Of a stretch of DNA of 64,000 nt, positions 32,954 to 40,496 are shown piece by piece. This DNA is from Nonomuraea thailandensis (lineage in GTDB: Bacteria; Actinomycetota; Actinomycetes; Streptosporangiales; Streptosporangiaceae). Below the pieces are notes generated by a model. That model did not search any database, was not told the DNA's origin, and saw only the letters and a list, made by a program, of their open reading frames with translations. The position numbers and the translations under genes were made by a program. How positions within the stretch are numbered: the first letter of the stretch is position 1; each line of letters starts with the position of its first letter. The stretch lies in contig NZ_JAMZEB010000002.1 of assembly GCF_024172165.1 (NCBI RefSeq), positions 4,423,501 through 4,487,500 of the forward strand, given 5' to 3'.

Positions 32954-33699
32954 GCGGCGAGGATGGGCCCGATGACGCTGAGGGGGCCCGGCCGCATCAT
33001 GTCCACGTGCCGGCAGTCGACGCGGCGCACGTCCAGCCGGCCGTCGATGTGACGCGCCCAGGCCCGCGGGGTCAGGGTGCCCCTGCTCTCCCTGGCCGCC
33101 TCCAGGTGGAGCACGTCACCGCGGAAGGTGCCGGGCAGCGCGCTCCGTACGGCGGCGCGGGTGCCGAGCGCGGTCTCCACGAGCTCCGTCAGCAGCCGCT
33201 CGCCCAGGCCGCTGTCACGGGCCAGCCGCCGCAGCACGGACGCCGCGTCGCCCTCCGGGTCGTCCGGGCCGGGGTGGGCGCCCAGGTCGCTCGCGATCGT
33301 GCGGGCGAGGTCCAGCCTGTCACGCTCGGGATCCACCGGGTGCGGGTCCCGCCCCGTGCTCGGGAAGGAGTCGAGCAGCCCGAGGAAGCCGACGTCCGCC
33401 CCCTCCCGCTGCAGCCCGCACGCCACCGCGTGCGCGATGCTGCCGCCCGCCGACCATCCCATGAGCTGGTACGGCCCGGCCGGCCGCACCTCGCGGATCC
33501 GGGCGATGTAGCCGGCCACGATCGCGGGCAGGTCGGGTGCGGGTGGCCGCCGCCGCGCCTGCAGGCAGTAGAGGGGACGCCGGCCCAGGTAGGGCACCAG
33601 GCCCGCGTAGCACCAGCCGAGCCCCGACAGGGGGTGGACGCAGAACAGCGGCACGCCGGAGCCGGTCGTCCGCAGCGGCAGCAGCACATCGGTGTTCAT
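32926..33699 (-). CDS. Free-standing thioesterase (NRPS TE fold)
   Basis: 257-residue alpha/beta hydrolase of the NRPS/PKS thioesterase family. N-terminal VPLFCVHPLSGLGWCYAGL resembles integrated TE domains; the nucleophile elbow is GWSAGGSIAHA (Ser near residue 88) and the catalytic His is in VDCRHVDMM near the end. It probably hydrolyses mis-loaded carrier proteins or releases a carrier-bound acid. ATG 33699 is 8 nt after the -10 CACACT (33713-33708), so it is predicted leaderless. Confidence 0.85.
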   Translation of the reverse strand: MNTDVLLPLRTTGSGVPLFCVHPLSGLGWCYAGLVPYLGRRPLYCLQARRRPPAPDLPAIVAGYIARIREVRPAGPYQLMGWSAGGSIAHAVACGLQREGADVGFLGLLDSFPSTGRDPHPVDPERDRLDLARTIASDLGAHPGPDDPEGDAASVLRRLARDSGLGERLLTELVETALGTRAAVRSALPGTFRGDVLHLEAARESRGTLTPRAWARHIDGRLDVRRVDCRHVDMMRPGPLSVIGPILAAELACRGPG

Positions 33700-33707
33700 G
33701 AGCGGCC

Positions 33708-33748
33708 AGTGTGCGCCCGCCCCGCCACCCGCGCACCCTCGAACATGC
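33708..33748 (-). promoter_or_regulatory. Cluster box promoter for the thioesterase
   Basis: Minus strand: GCATGttcgAGGGTG (33748-33734), 20 bp, CACACT (33713-33708). The box is a poorer match, but spacing and leaderless start agree. Confidence 0.5.
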
Positions 33749-33766
33749 GCCGCTTCCCTCCGCCGC

Positions 33767-34540
33767 TCACGCGTCCTCATGCGTACGCCGCCGCTCCCCC
33801 GCCGCCCCCGGCACGGCGGCGGCGCCGTCGGCGATCCTGGCCAGCAGGCCGGCCAGCGGCCCCGGCGTGGAGATCATCGGCCAGTGCCCGGTGTGCAGGG
33901 TCTCGAAGTCCCAGGTGGGCGCCAGGCGCATGGCCTCCACGTCGGGGGCGAGGCGCCCGCCCACGTGCTCCATGGAGCAGACGACGTACGTGGCACGCTG
34001 GTCGGCGAGCGGCCGGTTCATCTTGGCGGGGTCGGTCAGGGTGCGGCCGGGGTGTCCCACGAAACGCCGCGCGAGCGAGTGCGCCTGCCGCGCGCTCAGC
34101 CCCTGCCCGTCGCCCACCACGGCGGCGTCGGGGGCCGGCCACCGGCCTCCGCCGTCGGCGATCTGCCGCAACTCGCTGTCACGCACCCGCTCGGGAAAGG
34201 CGTGCAACATCGACCTGCCGTCATGCGGCAGGAACCCCTCGATGAACACCGTGTGCGCCACCCGGTCGGGCGCCCGGTCGGCGACCTGGCCGACCACCAG
34301 GCCCGAATAGCTGTGCCCGGCCAGCACCACGTCACGCAGGTCCCGCTCCTCCAGCACCGCCATGACACTCTCCACGTGCGTCTCCAGGCCTACGTGCGAG
34401 ACGTCCTCCCTGGCGCTGGCGAGCCCGGGCAAGGTGACGGCCTGCGCGTCGTGGCCGTGCCCGCGCAGGCGCTCCTGCACCGCCTCCCAGCACCAGGCTG
34501 CGCTCCACGGGCCGGGCACGAGGACGATCTGTCTCTTCAT
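33767..34540 (-). CDS. Alpha/beta hydrolase
   Basis: 257 residues. Starts MKRQIVLVPGPWSAAWCW, with oxyanion loop GPWSAAW and nucleophile elbow GHSYSG (Ser near residue 79); His is in TLHTGHWPM near the C-terminus. The layout matches esterase/methylketone-synthase-like hydrolases. The ATG at 34540 has GGAGAG 6 nt upstream and is preferred to ATG 34552. It lies 67 bp upstream of the thioesterase gene. No cluster box was found in front of it. Substrate unknown. Confidence 0.78.
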   Translation of the reverse strand: MKRQIVLVPGPWSAAWCWEAVQERLRGHGHDAQAVTLPGLASAREDVSHVGLETHVESVMAVLEERDLRDVVLAGHSYSGLVVGQVADRAPDRVAHTVFIEGFLPHDGRSMLHAFPERVRDSELRQIADGGGRWPAPDAAVVGDGQGLSARQAHSLARRFVGHPGRTLTDPAKMNRPLADQRATYVVCSMEHVGGRLAPDVEAMRLAPTWDFETLHTGHWPMISTPGPLAGLLARIADGAAAVPGAAGERRRTHEDA

Positions 34541-34764
34541 GGCGCTCTCCATTCACCAACCGCGTTCAGGTCACGTCAATGCCTGTCCTCTCACTGTCGG
34601 GCCGGCCGGGGCGGCGCTCCACGGGGGCGCGTGGCAGGAAGGTGCAACGCGCCTGCAGCTTGCTGACTCGGTTTCATCTGGTTTGCCGGCCGCCGGGATC
34701 GCAAAGTTGGAAGTGCAAGCGAGAACGGCTCCGAAAAACAAATGACTGAGAAAGAGGCAGTGAA

Positions 34765-35070
34765 ATGACGAACGCGATTCTCTCCCCGCGGATTTCCGGC
34801 AGGATTGTCAAGCTTGCGGCGGCTGTTGCGACCTTCGGCGCGGCTTTCGGATTGGGCGCCGGCGCGCTGGACCTGGTTGCGGACCGGGCGGCCGGCTCGG
34901 TGCTGGCCGACCCGAACACCTGGCCGGTCCCCGCCGCCGTCCCCGGCAACACCTGGCCGAAGGTGGTCGCCCTCCCGGACCCGAACACCTGGCCGGCGCC
35001 CGCCACCACCCCTGGCAACACCTGGCCGGCCCCCGTCACCGACCCCGACAACACCTGGCCGTCCGCCTAG
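34765..35070 (+). CDS. Small secreted protein with five NTWP repeats
   Basis: 101 residues, no family recognised. A hydrophobic segment at about residues 14-40 looks like a signal peptide (KLAAAVATFGAAFGLGAGA), with possible cleavage near the AGSVLA before DPN. The mature part, about 50 residues, is five copies of DPNTWP/PGNTWP spaced 11-12 residues, joined by Pro/Ala/Val linkers, ending NTWPSA. The DNA copies have the same codons, which suggests recent duplication. AGAGG precedes the ATG. A terminator with a T run follows. It could be a wall or surface peptide, a substrate-binding chaperone or a precursor peptide; nothing chooses between these. Confidence 0.6.
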   Translation: MTNAILSPRISGRIVKLAAAVATFGAAFGLGAGALDLVADRAAGSVLADPNTWPVPAAVPGNTWPKVVALPDPNTWPAPATTPGNTWPAPVTDPDNTWPSA

Positions 35071-35139
35071 GAAGGAGAGCCCTTGAAATTGTGCCGGCCA
35101 TTGACGATGAAAGGAGCGACAAAAGACGAGAACCACGGA

Positions 35140-35175
35140 AAGACCCCCGCGGCGGCCGCGGGGGTCTTCGTTTTT
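35140..35175 (+). terminator. Classical rho-independent terminator
   Basis: Perfect 13-bp arms AAGACCCCCGCGG / CCGCGGGGGTCTT, 3-nt loop, followed by CGTTTTT. The best intrinsic terminator in the window; ends the NTWP-repeat transcript. Confidence 0.92.
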
Positions 35176-35575
35176 GTGCGTGCGGCGCGGATTGTCATCC
35201 AGCCGCGATTTGTCGTCCGGCGAGACGGGCAGGGCCCGGCGGTGCCGCCGCCGCACACGGCGGCCGGTCACGGCCGGGCCTCCCCGGTTCGAGCGCATGA
35301 CACCATCATGCAGCCATCCACCCCCCAGGACCGGCCGGTAAGGGGGAAACCCATCCCCGACCACGCGAGGCGCCCACGCCGGCGAACTCCGGCCTTCCGC
35401 ACGAGGCTCGCCCGGCGGATGGCGATGCGTCCCCGTCCACGACGCAGCGGCCGGCTCCGCGACGGCCGATGGCCGGCCCGACGATGGGCGGCACGCACCG
35501 GCGTCCTCGCCGGGCTCCTGCCCGTCCTGGAGATCGATGCCGTCGGCATGTCCGTCGGCCCGGGCTTCGTCAAAC

Positions 35576-35612
35576 GAGGACACCGTCCGGCCACGGCCCG
35601 GACGGTGTCCTC
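35576..35612 (-). terminator. Terminator after the antiporter gene
   Basis: Perfect 15-bp arms GAGGACACCGTCCGG / CCGGACGGTGTCCTC with a 7-nt loop, 12 bp downstream of the antiporter stop. Confidence 0.8.
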
Positions 35613-35623
35613 GTCACGCGCGG

Positions 35624-36937
35624 TCACGCCGACGGCTGCTTCTCCCAGGCCCGATAGGCCGTCTCGCGCAGCTCCTCGTCGGCGGTCCGCTCGACCCGGG
35701 CCATGGCCAGGCGCAGGATGGGCGGCGCCATGACCGAGGTGACGACCGCCACCAGGATGATCATGGTGTAGACCTCGACGCTCAGGATGCCGAGCCGCAG
35801 GCCCACCATCGCCACCACGACCTCGATGACGCCGCGCGCGTTGAGCCCGGCCCCCAGGGCGAGCGCCTCCCACCGGTTGAGCCTGCTCAGCTTGGCGCCC
35901 GCGTACACGCCGAGGAACTTGCCCACGATGGCGATGGCCAGGATCGCCAGCCCGGCCAGCAGCACCGGCGGCTCGCCCAGCGCGGTCAGGTCCATGCGCA
36001 GGCCCGCCGTGGCGAAGAAGACGGGGGCGAGCGCGCCCAGCACCACGGTGCGCAGGGGCGCGAGCTTGGCGGCGTCCACCTTGCCGGCGCTGCCGATGAG
36101 GATGCCCATCACGAACGCGCCGAAGACCGCCTCCAGCCCGAGGGCGTGCGTGGCCGCCCCCGCGAGCACGATGAGCACGACCGTGGTCGCCACCGTGGGC
36201 CCGGCCCCCTCGGACCTGGCGGCCAGCCGGAGCGAGCCGCGCACCAGCGGCCTGCCGACGGTGAGCGCGAACACGACGATCGCCACGAGGCAGGCCAGGG
36301 ACGTCAGCACGGTCCCCGCCGACGCCGCGTGCACGGCCATGGCGCTGACGATGGACAACATGAACCAGCCGAACGCGTCGTCGATCATCCCCGCGGTGAG
36401 CGAGAGCTGGCCGACGTTGCGGTGGATGAGCTTCATGTCCATCAGCGTCTTGGCCAGCACGGGAATGGCGCTGACGCACATGGCCACCCCGAGGAACAGC
36501 GCGAAGACCGTGCTGTCGGCCCCGTCGGGGATCAGGGATCCCGGTACGAGGAACCCGGCCGCGACGCCGAAGCCGAGCGGCACCACGAGCCCGCCCACGC
36601 TGACTCCCGCCGCCGTCCCCGCGCGCCTGCGGACCAGCCCCATGTCCATGTGCATGCCGGTCAGCCCGACGAGCAGGATCACGCCGAGCTGCCCGACCGC
36701 GTCGAGCAGGTGGAACTGGCCGGCCTGCGAGGGGAACAGCCACTGCTGGAAGTCCGGCGCGAGGTGCGCCAGCAGCGACGGCCCCACCAGCACGCCGGCG
36801 AGCAGCTCACCGACCACGGAGGGCATTCTCAACCGGGTCGCGAGCGAGCCCAGCGCGAGCGCCAGGAGCAGCAACGAGCCGACCTGGAGCAGGAAGATCA
36901 GTAACTGGTGGGCGCCGATGGGGGCAACGGGAACCAT
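35624..36937 (-). CDS. CPA2-type cation/proton antiporter
   Basis: 437 residues, about 12-13 transmembrane helices, KefB/NhaS-like: LRMPSVVGELLAGVLVGPSLL near residue 36, helix with DDAFGWFML (conserved Asp-Asp), and GLNARGVIEVVVA. No TrkA-N domain. It is 63 bp downstream of the free-standing A-domain gene, with GAGGAG before the ATG. Antiporters of this type occur in several antibiotic clusters, where export or pH homeostasis roles have been suggested; here a transport or self-protection role is inferred. Confidence 0.85.
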   Translation of the reverse strand: MVPVAPIGAHQLLIFLLQVGSLLLLALALGSLATRLRMPSVVGELLAGVLVGPSLLAHLAPDFQQWLFPSQAGQFHLLDAVGQLGVILLVGLTGMHMDMGLVRRRAGTAAGVSVGGLVVPLGFGVAAGFLVPGSLIPDGADSTVFALFLGVAMCVSAIPVLAKTLMDMKLIHRNVGQLSLTAGMIDDAFGWFMLSIVSAMAVHAASAGTVLTSLACLVAIVVFALTVGRPLVRGSLRLAARSEGAGPTVATTVVLIVLAGAATHALGLEAVFGAFVMGILIGSAGKVDAAKLAPLRTVVLGALAPVFFATAGLRMDLTALGEPPVLLAGLAILAIAIVGKFLGVYAGAKLSRLNRWEALALGAGLNARGVIEVVVAMVGLRLGILSVEVYTMIILVAVVTSVMAPPILRLAMARVERTADEELRETAYRAWEKQPSA

Positions 36938-37000
36938 GTCTTCTCCTCAGTGAACGCAGATGATCGGGAAAGGTGGCGCCGCGGGGTCGCGGCGCCCGGA

Positions 37001-38455
37001 TCAGGCGGCGATGCGCTTGCGGTCCACCTTGCCGGTGGAGGTACGCGGGAACGGGTGCTCGACCAGCCGGATGGCCGACGGGATGGCCGCCCGCGGCAGC
37101 CGGGTCGCGCAGTGCGCGCGCAGGCGCAGGCCCGACAGCCCGCTGGTGTGCGCCCTGCGGACGAACGCGGTGAGCCGGACCTCGCCCCCGTCGCGTGCCG
37201 GGACGACGACGGCCTCGACGACGTCGTCGTGCTCCAGCAGGACGCGCTCGATCTGCTCGGGATTGACCCGGACGCCGCGCACCTTGAGCTGGAAGTCGTC
37301 GCGGCCGACCAGGAACAGCCGGCCGTCGGGGTCGCGGCGGACCAGATCGCCGGTGCGGAAGTAGGCGCGCCCGTCGGCACCGGTGACGAACCGGGCGGCC
37401 GGCGTGCCGGGATCGGCGCTCAGGTAGCCGGTGGTCTGGAACGGGGTCCGGACCAGGAGCTCGGCGGTTCCCGCCCGCTGCGGGTCGGGCGAGTGCTCGT
37501 ACACGGCGACGACGCCGGGCAAGGGTTCGCCGATGGGCAGGGGTCCGGGCGCGGCGGCCTCGGCCGCGTCGAACTCGTGCCAGAAGCTGTCGTTGGTCTC
37601 GGTGCAGCCGTACACGTTGTAGTAGCGGGCGTTCGGGAACCTCTGCGGCAGGGCGGCGCGGACCGGCGCCGGCGCGTGGTCGCCGGTGACGATGACGTGC
37701 CGGACGCGGGGGAACTCCCCCTCGCCCAGCAGCTGGTAGAGCATGGGCACGCCCTGGACCACGGTCACCTGGGAGGCGGCGAAGAAGTCGCGGACGTGCC
37801 GCGGGTTGGCGGCCACCGCGGGGTCGACCAGCGCGACGCAGCCGCCGTGCCGCAGCGTGGCCCAGATGTCGAGCAGGCACAGGTCGAAGTTGAGCGGCGC
37901 GTAGTTGAGCACCACCTCGCCGGGCCCCAGGCCGAAGGCGTCGCCGGCCCAGTCCGTGAAGCGGGTCACCGCGCCGGAGGAGAGCGGGACGAGTTTCGGC
38001 GTCCCGGTCGAGCCGGAGGTGGTGAGGATGAAGGCGGTGTGCGCGGCGGTGACGGGTGCGGGCTGGGGCAGCGGCGGGCCGTCGGAGTCGCCGGCGATCA
38101 CCCGGGTGACGAGGTCCGGGTGCTCGGCGGCCTGTTCGGCGTCGGCGGCCAGCACCTGCTCGCAGCCGGCCCGCTCGCACAGCTCGCGCAGCGCGACCGG
38201 GCCCAGGTCGATCGGCGGGAGCAGCACCGGGCGGCCGGCGGCCAGGCAGGCCAGCACGAGCGCGATCGCCTGCGGGGACTTCTGGGCGAGCACCGCGACG
38301 GGCCCGGGTGGAAGGGTGGTCAGCTCCGCCTGGGCGCGCCCGGCGAGCGCGGCGAGCTCGCCGTAGGCGACGGTCCCGGCGCGGGTCAGCAGCGCGGGCG
38401 CGGCGGGGTCGGTCTTCGTCCGAGCGATGAATCCGGAAAGCAGGTCAGCTGTCAT
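37001..38455 (-). CDS. Free-standing amino-acid adenylation enzyme
   Basis: 484-residue discrete A domain. Motifs: A3 TTSGSTGTPKLVPLS, A4 NFDLCLLDIW (Asp235 kept, so an amino acid substrate), A5 YGCTETNDSF, A7 YFRTGDLVRR, A8 DDFQLKVRGVRVN, A10 RTSTGKVDRKR. The YGxTETN...E layout recalls discrete prolyl-AMP ligases of pyrrole pathways (RedM/PltF), but specificity is not secure. Its carrier is probably the stand-alone PCP at 40,227. Start ATG 38455 lies 2 nt after one arm of a 13-bp inverted repeat (38,458-38,510) and has no good RBS; GTG 38488 is an alternative. Confidence 0.85.
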   Translation of the reverse strand: MTADLLSGFIARTKTDPAAPALLTRAGTVAYGELAALAGRAQAELTTLPPGPVAVLAQKSPQAIALVLACLAAGRPVLLPPIDLGPVALRELCERAGCEQVLAADAEQAAEHPDLVTRVIAGDSDGPPLPQPAPVTAAHTAFILTTSGSTGTPKLVPLSSGAVTRFTDWAGDAFGLGPGEVVLNYAPLNFDLCLLDIWATLRHGGCVALVDPAVAANPRHVRDFFAASQVTVVQGVPMLYQLLGEGEFPRVRHVIVTGDHAPAPVRAALPQRFPNARYYNVYGCTETNDSFWHEFDAAEAAAPGPLPIGEPLPGVVAVYEHSPDPQRAGTAELLVRTPFQTTGYLSADPGTPAARFVTGADGRAYFRTGDLVRRDPDGRLFLVGRDDFQLKVRGVRVNPEQIERVLLEHDDVVEAVVVPARDGGEVRLTAFVRRAHTSGLSGLRLRAHCATRLPRAAIPSAIRLVEHPFPRTSTGKVDRKRIAA

Positions 38456-38457
38456 GA

Positions 38458-38510
38458 AGGTCGCCCATCGGTAGTGGTGGATACCCACGAGCCTGTTCGA
38501 TGGGCGACCT
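38458..38510 (-). promoter_or_regulatory. Long inverted repeat at the A-domain start
   Basis: Arms AGGTCGCCCATCG (38458-38470) and CGATGGGCGACCT (38498-38510), perfect 13 bp, 27-bp loop. It ends 2 nt before the ATG at 38455, so it could act as an operator or as an mRNA hairpin controlling translation. Confidence 0.6.
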
Positions 38511-38565
38511 GGTAACCAGGAGGATCGGCGTCAGCTACGTGCCGGTGATCGGCAGCTTCCTGCCG

Positions 38566-39459
38566 TCAGGACCGCGCGTCCTCCAGCTCCCTGGCCGGGG
38601 CGGCCTCGCCCTCGGCCCGGGTGGCCAGGACGGAGCCGGCCAGGATCAGCACGAAGGAGACGACGATCAGCGCGGTCAGCGGCTCCTGGAGGACGAGCAC
38701 CCCGGCGGCGATCGCCACGGCCGGGTTGACGTACGTGGACACCAGCGCGCGCGACGGGCCGGCCTCCTTGATGAGCTCGACGTACACCACGAACGCCAGC
38801 CCCGTGCAGAGCACCCCCAGCCCGAGGATCGCGGCCAGCACCGCGCCGCTGGGCATGACGGCGGGCCAGGTCCAGGCGGCGGCGGGGGCGTAGACGAGCG
38901 CGGCGAAGGCCAGGCAGCCCGCGGTCAGCGGGATGGTGGGCACGTCACGCAGGTAGCGGTCGGCGATCAGCGGGGCGAGCGCGTAGGAGAGCACGGTCAG
39001 CAGCACCTCGGTGATCGACCAGGCGTCCCCGCCCTCCAGGTGCGGCAGGGCCAGCACGGCGGCGCCGACCAGGCCGAGGGCCAGCCCGGCCCAGCGGGCC
39101 CTGCCGAGCCGCTCCTCGTCGCCGGTCATCCGGGCCAGCAGCACGCCGAGGATCGGCGCGGCGGCGATCAGCAGCCCGGCGGTCGAGCTGGACAGCTGGC
39201 GCTCGGCGTCGGACAGCAGCCACCAGGGCGCGAGGATCTCCAGGAAGGCGAACGCGATGACGGGCCGCCAGTGCCGCCGGAGCATCCCGAGCTGCCCGCC
39301 GCGCAGCGCCAGGGGCAGGAGCATCGCGGCGCCGATGGCGGTGCGGGCGAAGACCAGCACGGGCACCGGCACCTCGCTCACCGCGACCTTGATCAGCAGG
39401 TAGGGAATACCCCACATGACAGAAATCAGGGCGAACAGCACCCAGCCACGGCGGCTCAT
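38566..39459 (-). CDS. EamA-family (DMT) exporter
   Basis: 297 residues, ten transmembrane segments in two EamA repeats (MSRRGWVLFALISVMWGIPYLLIK at the start; second repeat beginning near GCLAFAALVYAPA). Family members export metabolites and amino-acid derivatives. The ATG at 39459 has GGAAGGAG 6 nt upstream and is preferred to the in-frame TTG at 39465. It is read from a cluster-box promoter with a leader of about 55 nt. Likely an exporter for a cluster product or intermediate. Confidence 0.85.
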   Translation of the reverse strand: MSRRGWVLFALISVMWGIPYLLIKVAVSEVPVPVLVFARTAIGAAMLLPLALRGGQLGMLRRHWRPVIAFAFLEILAPWWLLSDAERQLSSSTAGLLIAAAPILGVLLARMTGDEERLGRARWAGLALGLVGAAVLALPHLEGGDAWSITEVLLTVLSYALAPLIADRYLRDVPTIPLTAGCLAFAALVYAPAAAWTWPAVMPSGAVLAAILGLGVLCTGLAFVVYVELIKEAGPSRALVSTYVNPAVAIAAGVLVLQEPLTALIVVSFVLILAGSVLATRAEGEAAPARELEDARS

Positions 39460-39520
39460 ACGCAACTCCTTCCGGAATTCACCTCGTCAGCGAATTCCTG
39501 CGGGCAGGCACTTCTTCCGA

Positions 39521-39561
39521 GTACTAGCACGACCGCCGCCCCGGGTCTTCTTCCAACGTGC
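39521..39561 (-). promoter_or_regulatory. Cluster box promoter for the EamA exporter
   Basis: Minus strand: GCACGttggAAGAAG (39561-39547), 20 bp, TAGTAC (39526-39521). Weaker second half, but spacing agrees. Confidence 0.5.
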
Positions 39562-39582
39562 TCACTTTCGCGCCGACAACAC

Positions 39583-39618
39583 ACTTGACTTTGTTTGCGA
39601 AGAGCGGTCAGGATCGTC
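39583..39618 (+). promoter_or_regulatory. Sigma70-type promoter upstream of the DUF1579-like gene
   Basis: TTGACT about 18 bp before CAGGAT, in an AT-richer stretch, 94 nt before the ATG at 39712. It does not match the cluster box, unlike most neighbouring promoters. Confidence 0.5.
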
Positions 39619-39711
39619 ATTACGCAGGTATTTGGCGGCCATCCGGTGGCAGTGTACGATCTGGCCCGAGGTCCACGCCACACCACGTCATCAAAAACGG
39701 AGGAATGCGCA

Positions 39712-40122
39712 ATGGCCGACAAAACCCCGAATCCCGCGATGCGGCAGCTCGACGTTCTCGTCGGCACCTGGAAGGTGACGAACTACGACGACGGAAAGGA
39801 GACCGACCAGGGCACCGTCAGGTTCGAGTGGCTGGAGGGCGGCTTCTACCTGATCCAGCACGTCGACCTGGGCGTCAGCAGGTCGGTGGAGTACATCGGC
39901 TACGACCCGGAGACCGGCACGCTCAAGTCGCACCTGTTCGGCCAGTCCCACGAGATCCTCAAGTACACCTGGGAGGTGACGGGCGACACCCTGACCATCT
40001 GGTACGGCGACCCGGGCTCCCCCGCCCGTTTCGTCGGCACGTTCAACGAGGACCGCAGCTCCAACTCAGGGGCCTGGGAATGGCCGGGTGGCGGCTTTCA
40101 GTCGACCATGGTCAAGGCCTAG
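39712..40122 (+). CDS. DUF1579-like small protein, paralogue of 12,181-12,699
   Basis: 136 residues: LDVLVGTWKVTNYDDG, RFEWLEGGFYLIQH, VEYIGYDPETG, TIWYGDPGSPARF and WPGGGFQSTMVKA align along the full length with the domain of the 12,181 gene, but the Thr-Glu repeat is missing. A beta-barrel ligand-binding fold is likely. ATG 39712 follows AACGGAGG. Read from an ordinary -35/-10 promoter and ended by a hairpin at 40,148-40,179. Function unknown. Confidence 0.72.
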   Translation: MADKTPNPAMRQLDVLVGTWKVTNYDDGKETDQGTVRFEWLEGGFYLIQHVDLGVSRSVEYIGYDPETGTLKSHLFGQSHEILKYTWEVTGDTLTIWYGDPGSPARFVGTFNEDRSSNSGAWEWPGGGFQSTMVKA

Positions 40123-40147
40123 CCCCGTTCCGCCGTTCGCTGCCGGC

Positions 40148-40179
40148 GCGCGGTGCCGGGCGACCGTCCGGCACCGCGC
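40148..40179 (+). terminator. Terminator after the DUF1579-like gene
   Basis: Perfect 12-bp arms GCGCGGTGCCGG / CCGGCACCGCGC with an 8-nt loop. Its last bases run into the next cluster box. Confidence 0.7.
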
Positions 40180-40219
40180 ACTCTGAAAGATGCGCCCATC
40201 TGCGCCCAGCGGTGATGCT
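40178..40219 (+). promoter_or_regulatory. Cluster box promoter for the carrier protein/EctC operon
   Basis: GCACTctgaAAGATG at 40178-40192, 21 bp, GATGCT at 40214-40219. The candidate GTG start at 40227 lies 7 nt downstream, giving a leaderless mRNA. Confidence 0.6.
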
Positions 40220-40226
40220 GCGTTTT

Positions 40227-40496
40227 GTGGACATCACAAAGGTGATCAGAGAATTCGTGGTGGCCGAGTATCTTCCGGATACTCCGCCCGACGAGCTCGA
40301 GGTCGACTACGACCTTTTCCGCAACGGGGTGGTGAACAGCCTCGATCTGCTGAGGCTCATTTCCTGGCTGAAGGATCATTTCGGCATCCCCGTCGACGAG
40401 CTCGACATCGTCCCGGAGAACTTCCGCACCGTGGCGGCCATTCGCGATTTCGTCGAGTCAGCCCTGCCGGCAGCAGCAGAACGGACATTCAAATGA
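40227..40496 (+). CDS. Stand-alone peptidyl/acyl carrier protein
   Basis: 89 residues (90 codons with stop). Four-helix carrier protein with the phosphopantetheine Ser in DLFRNGVVNSLDLLRLI; the Asp usually before the Ser is Asn. Start is GTG 40227: an in-frame ATG at 40215 overlaps the -10 hexamer of the cluster-box promoter, so it cannot be in the mRNA if that promoter is used. The stop overlaps the EctC-like start (ATGA, 40493-40496). The likely loader is the discrete A domain at 37,001-38,455. It carries the substrate for the ACAD encoded two genes on (inference). Confidence 0.85.
   Translation: MDITKVIREFVVAEYLPDTPPDELEVDYDLFRNGVVNSLDLLRLISWLKDHFGIPVDELDIVPENFRTVAAIRDFVESALPAAAERTFK

Larger units (their letters stand above)
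35071..35623. other. Non-coding stretch of about 550 bp
   Basis: Open frames here are shadows with no family resemblance and an arginine/proline-rich composition typical of GC-rich non-coding frames. The only supported elements are the terminators at 35,140-35,175 and 35,576-35,612. A TTG-started frame at 35,083 with AGGAG upstream runs through the first terminator and is not accepted. Confidence 0.5.

Noticed and set aside
35083..35733. Possible gene after the NTWP-repeat gene, TTG start with AGGAG upstream
   Set aside because: The frame reads straight through a classical terminator and then through another hairpin, with no recognisable sequence.
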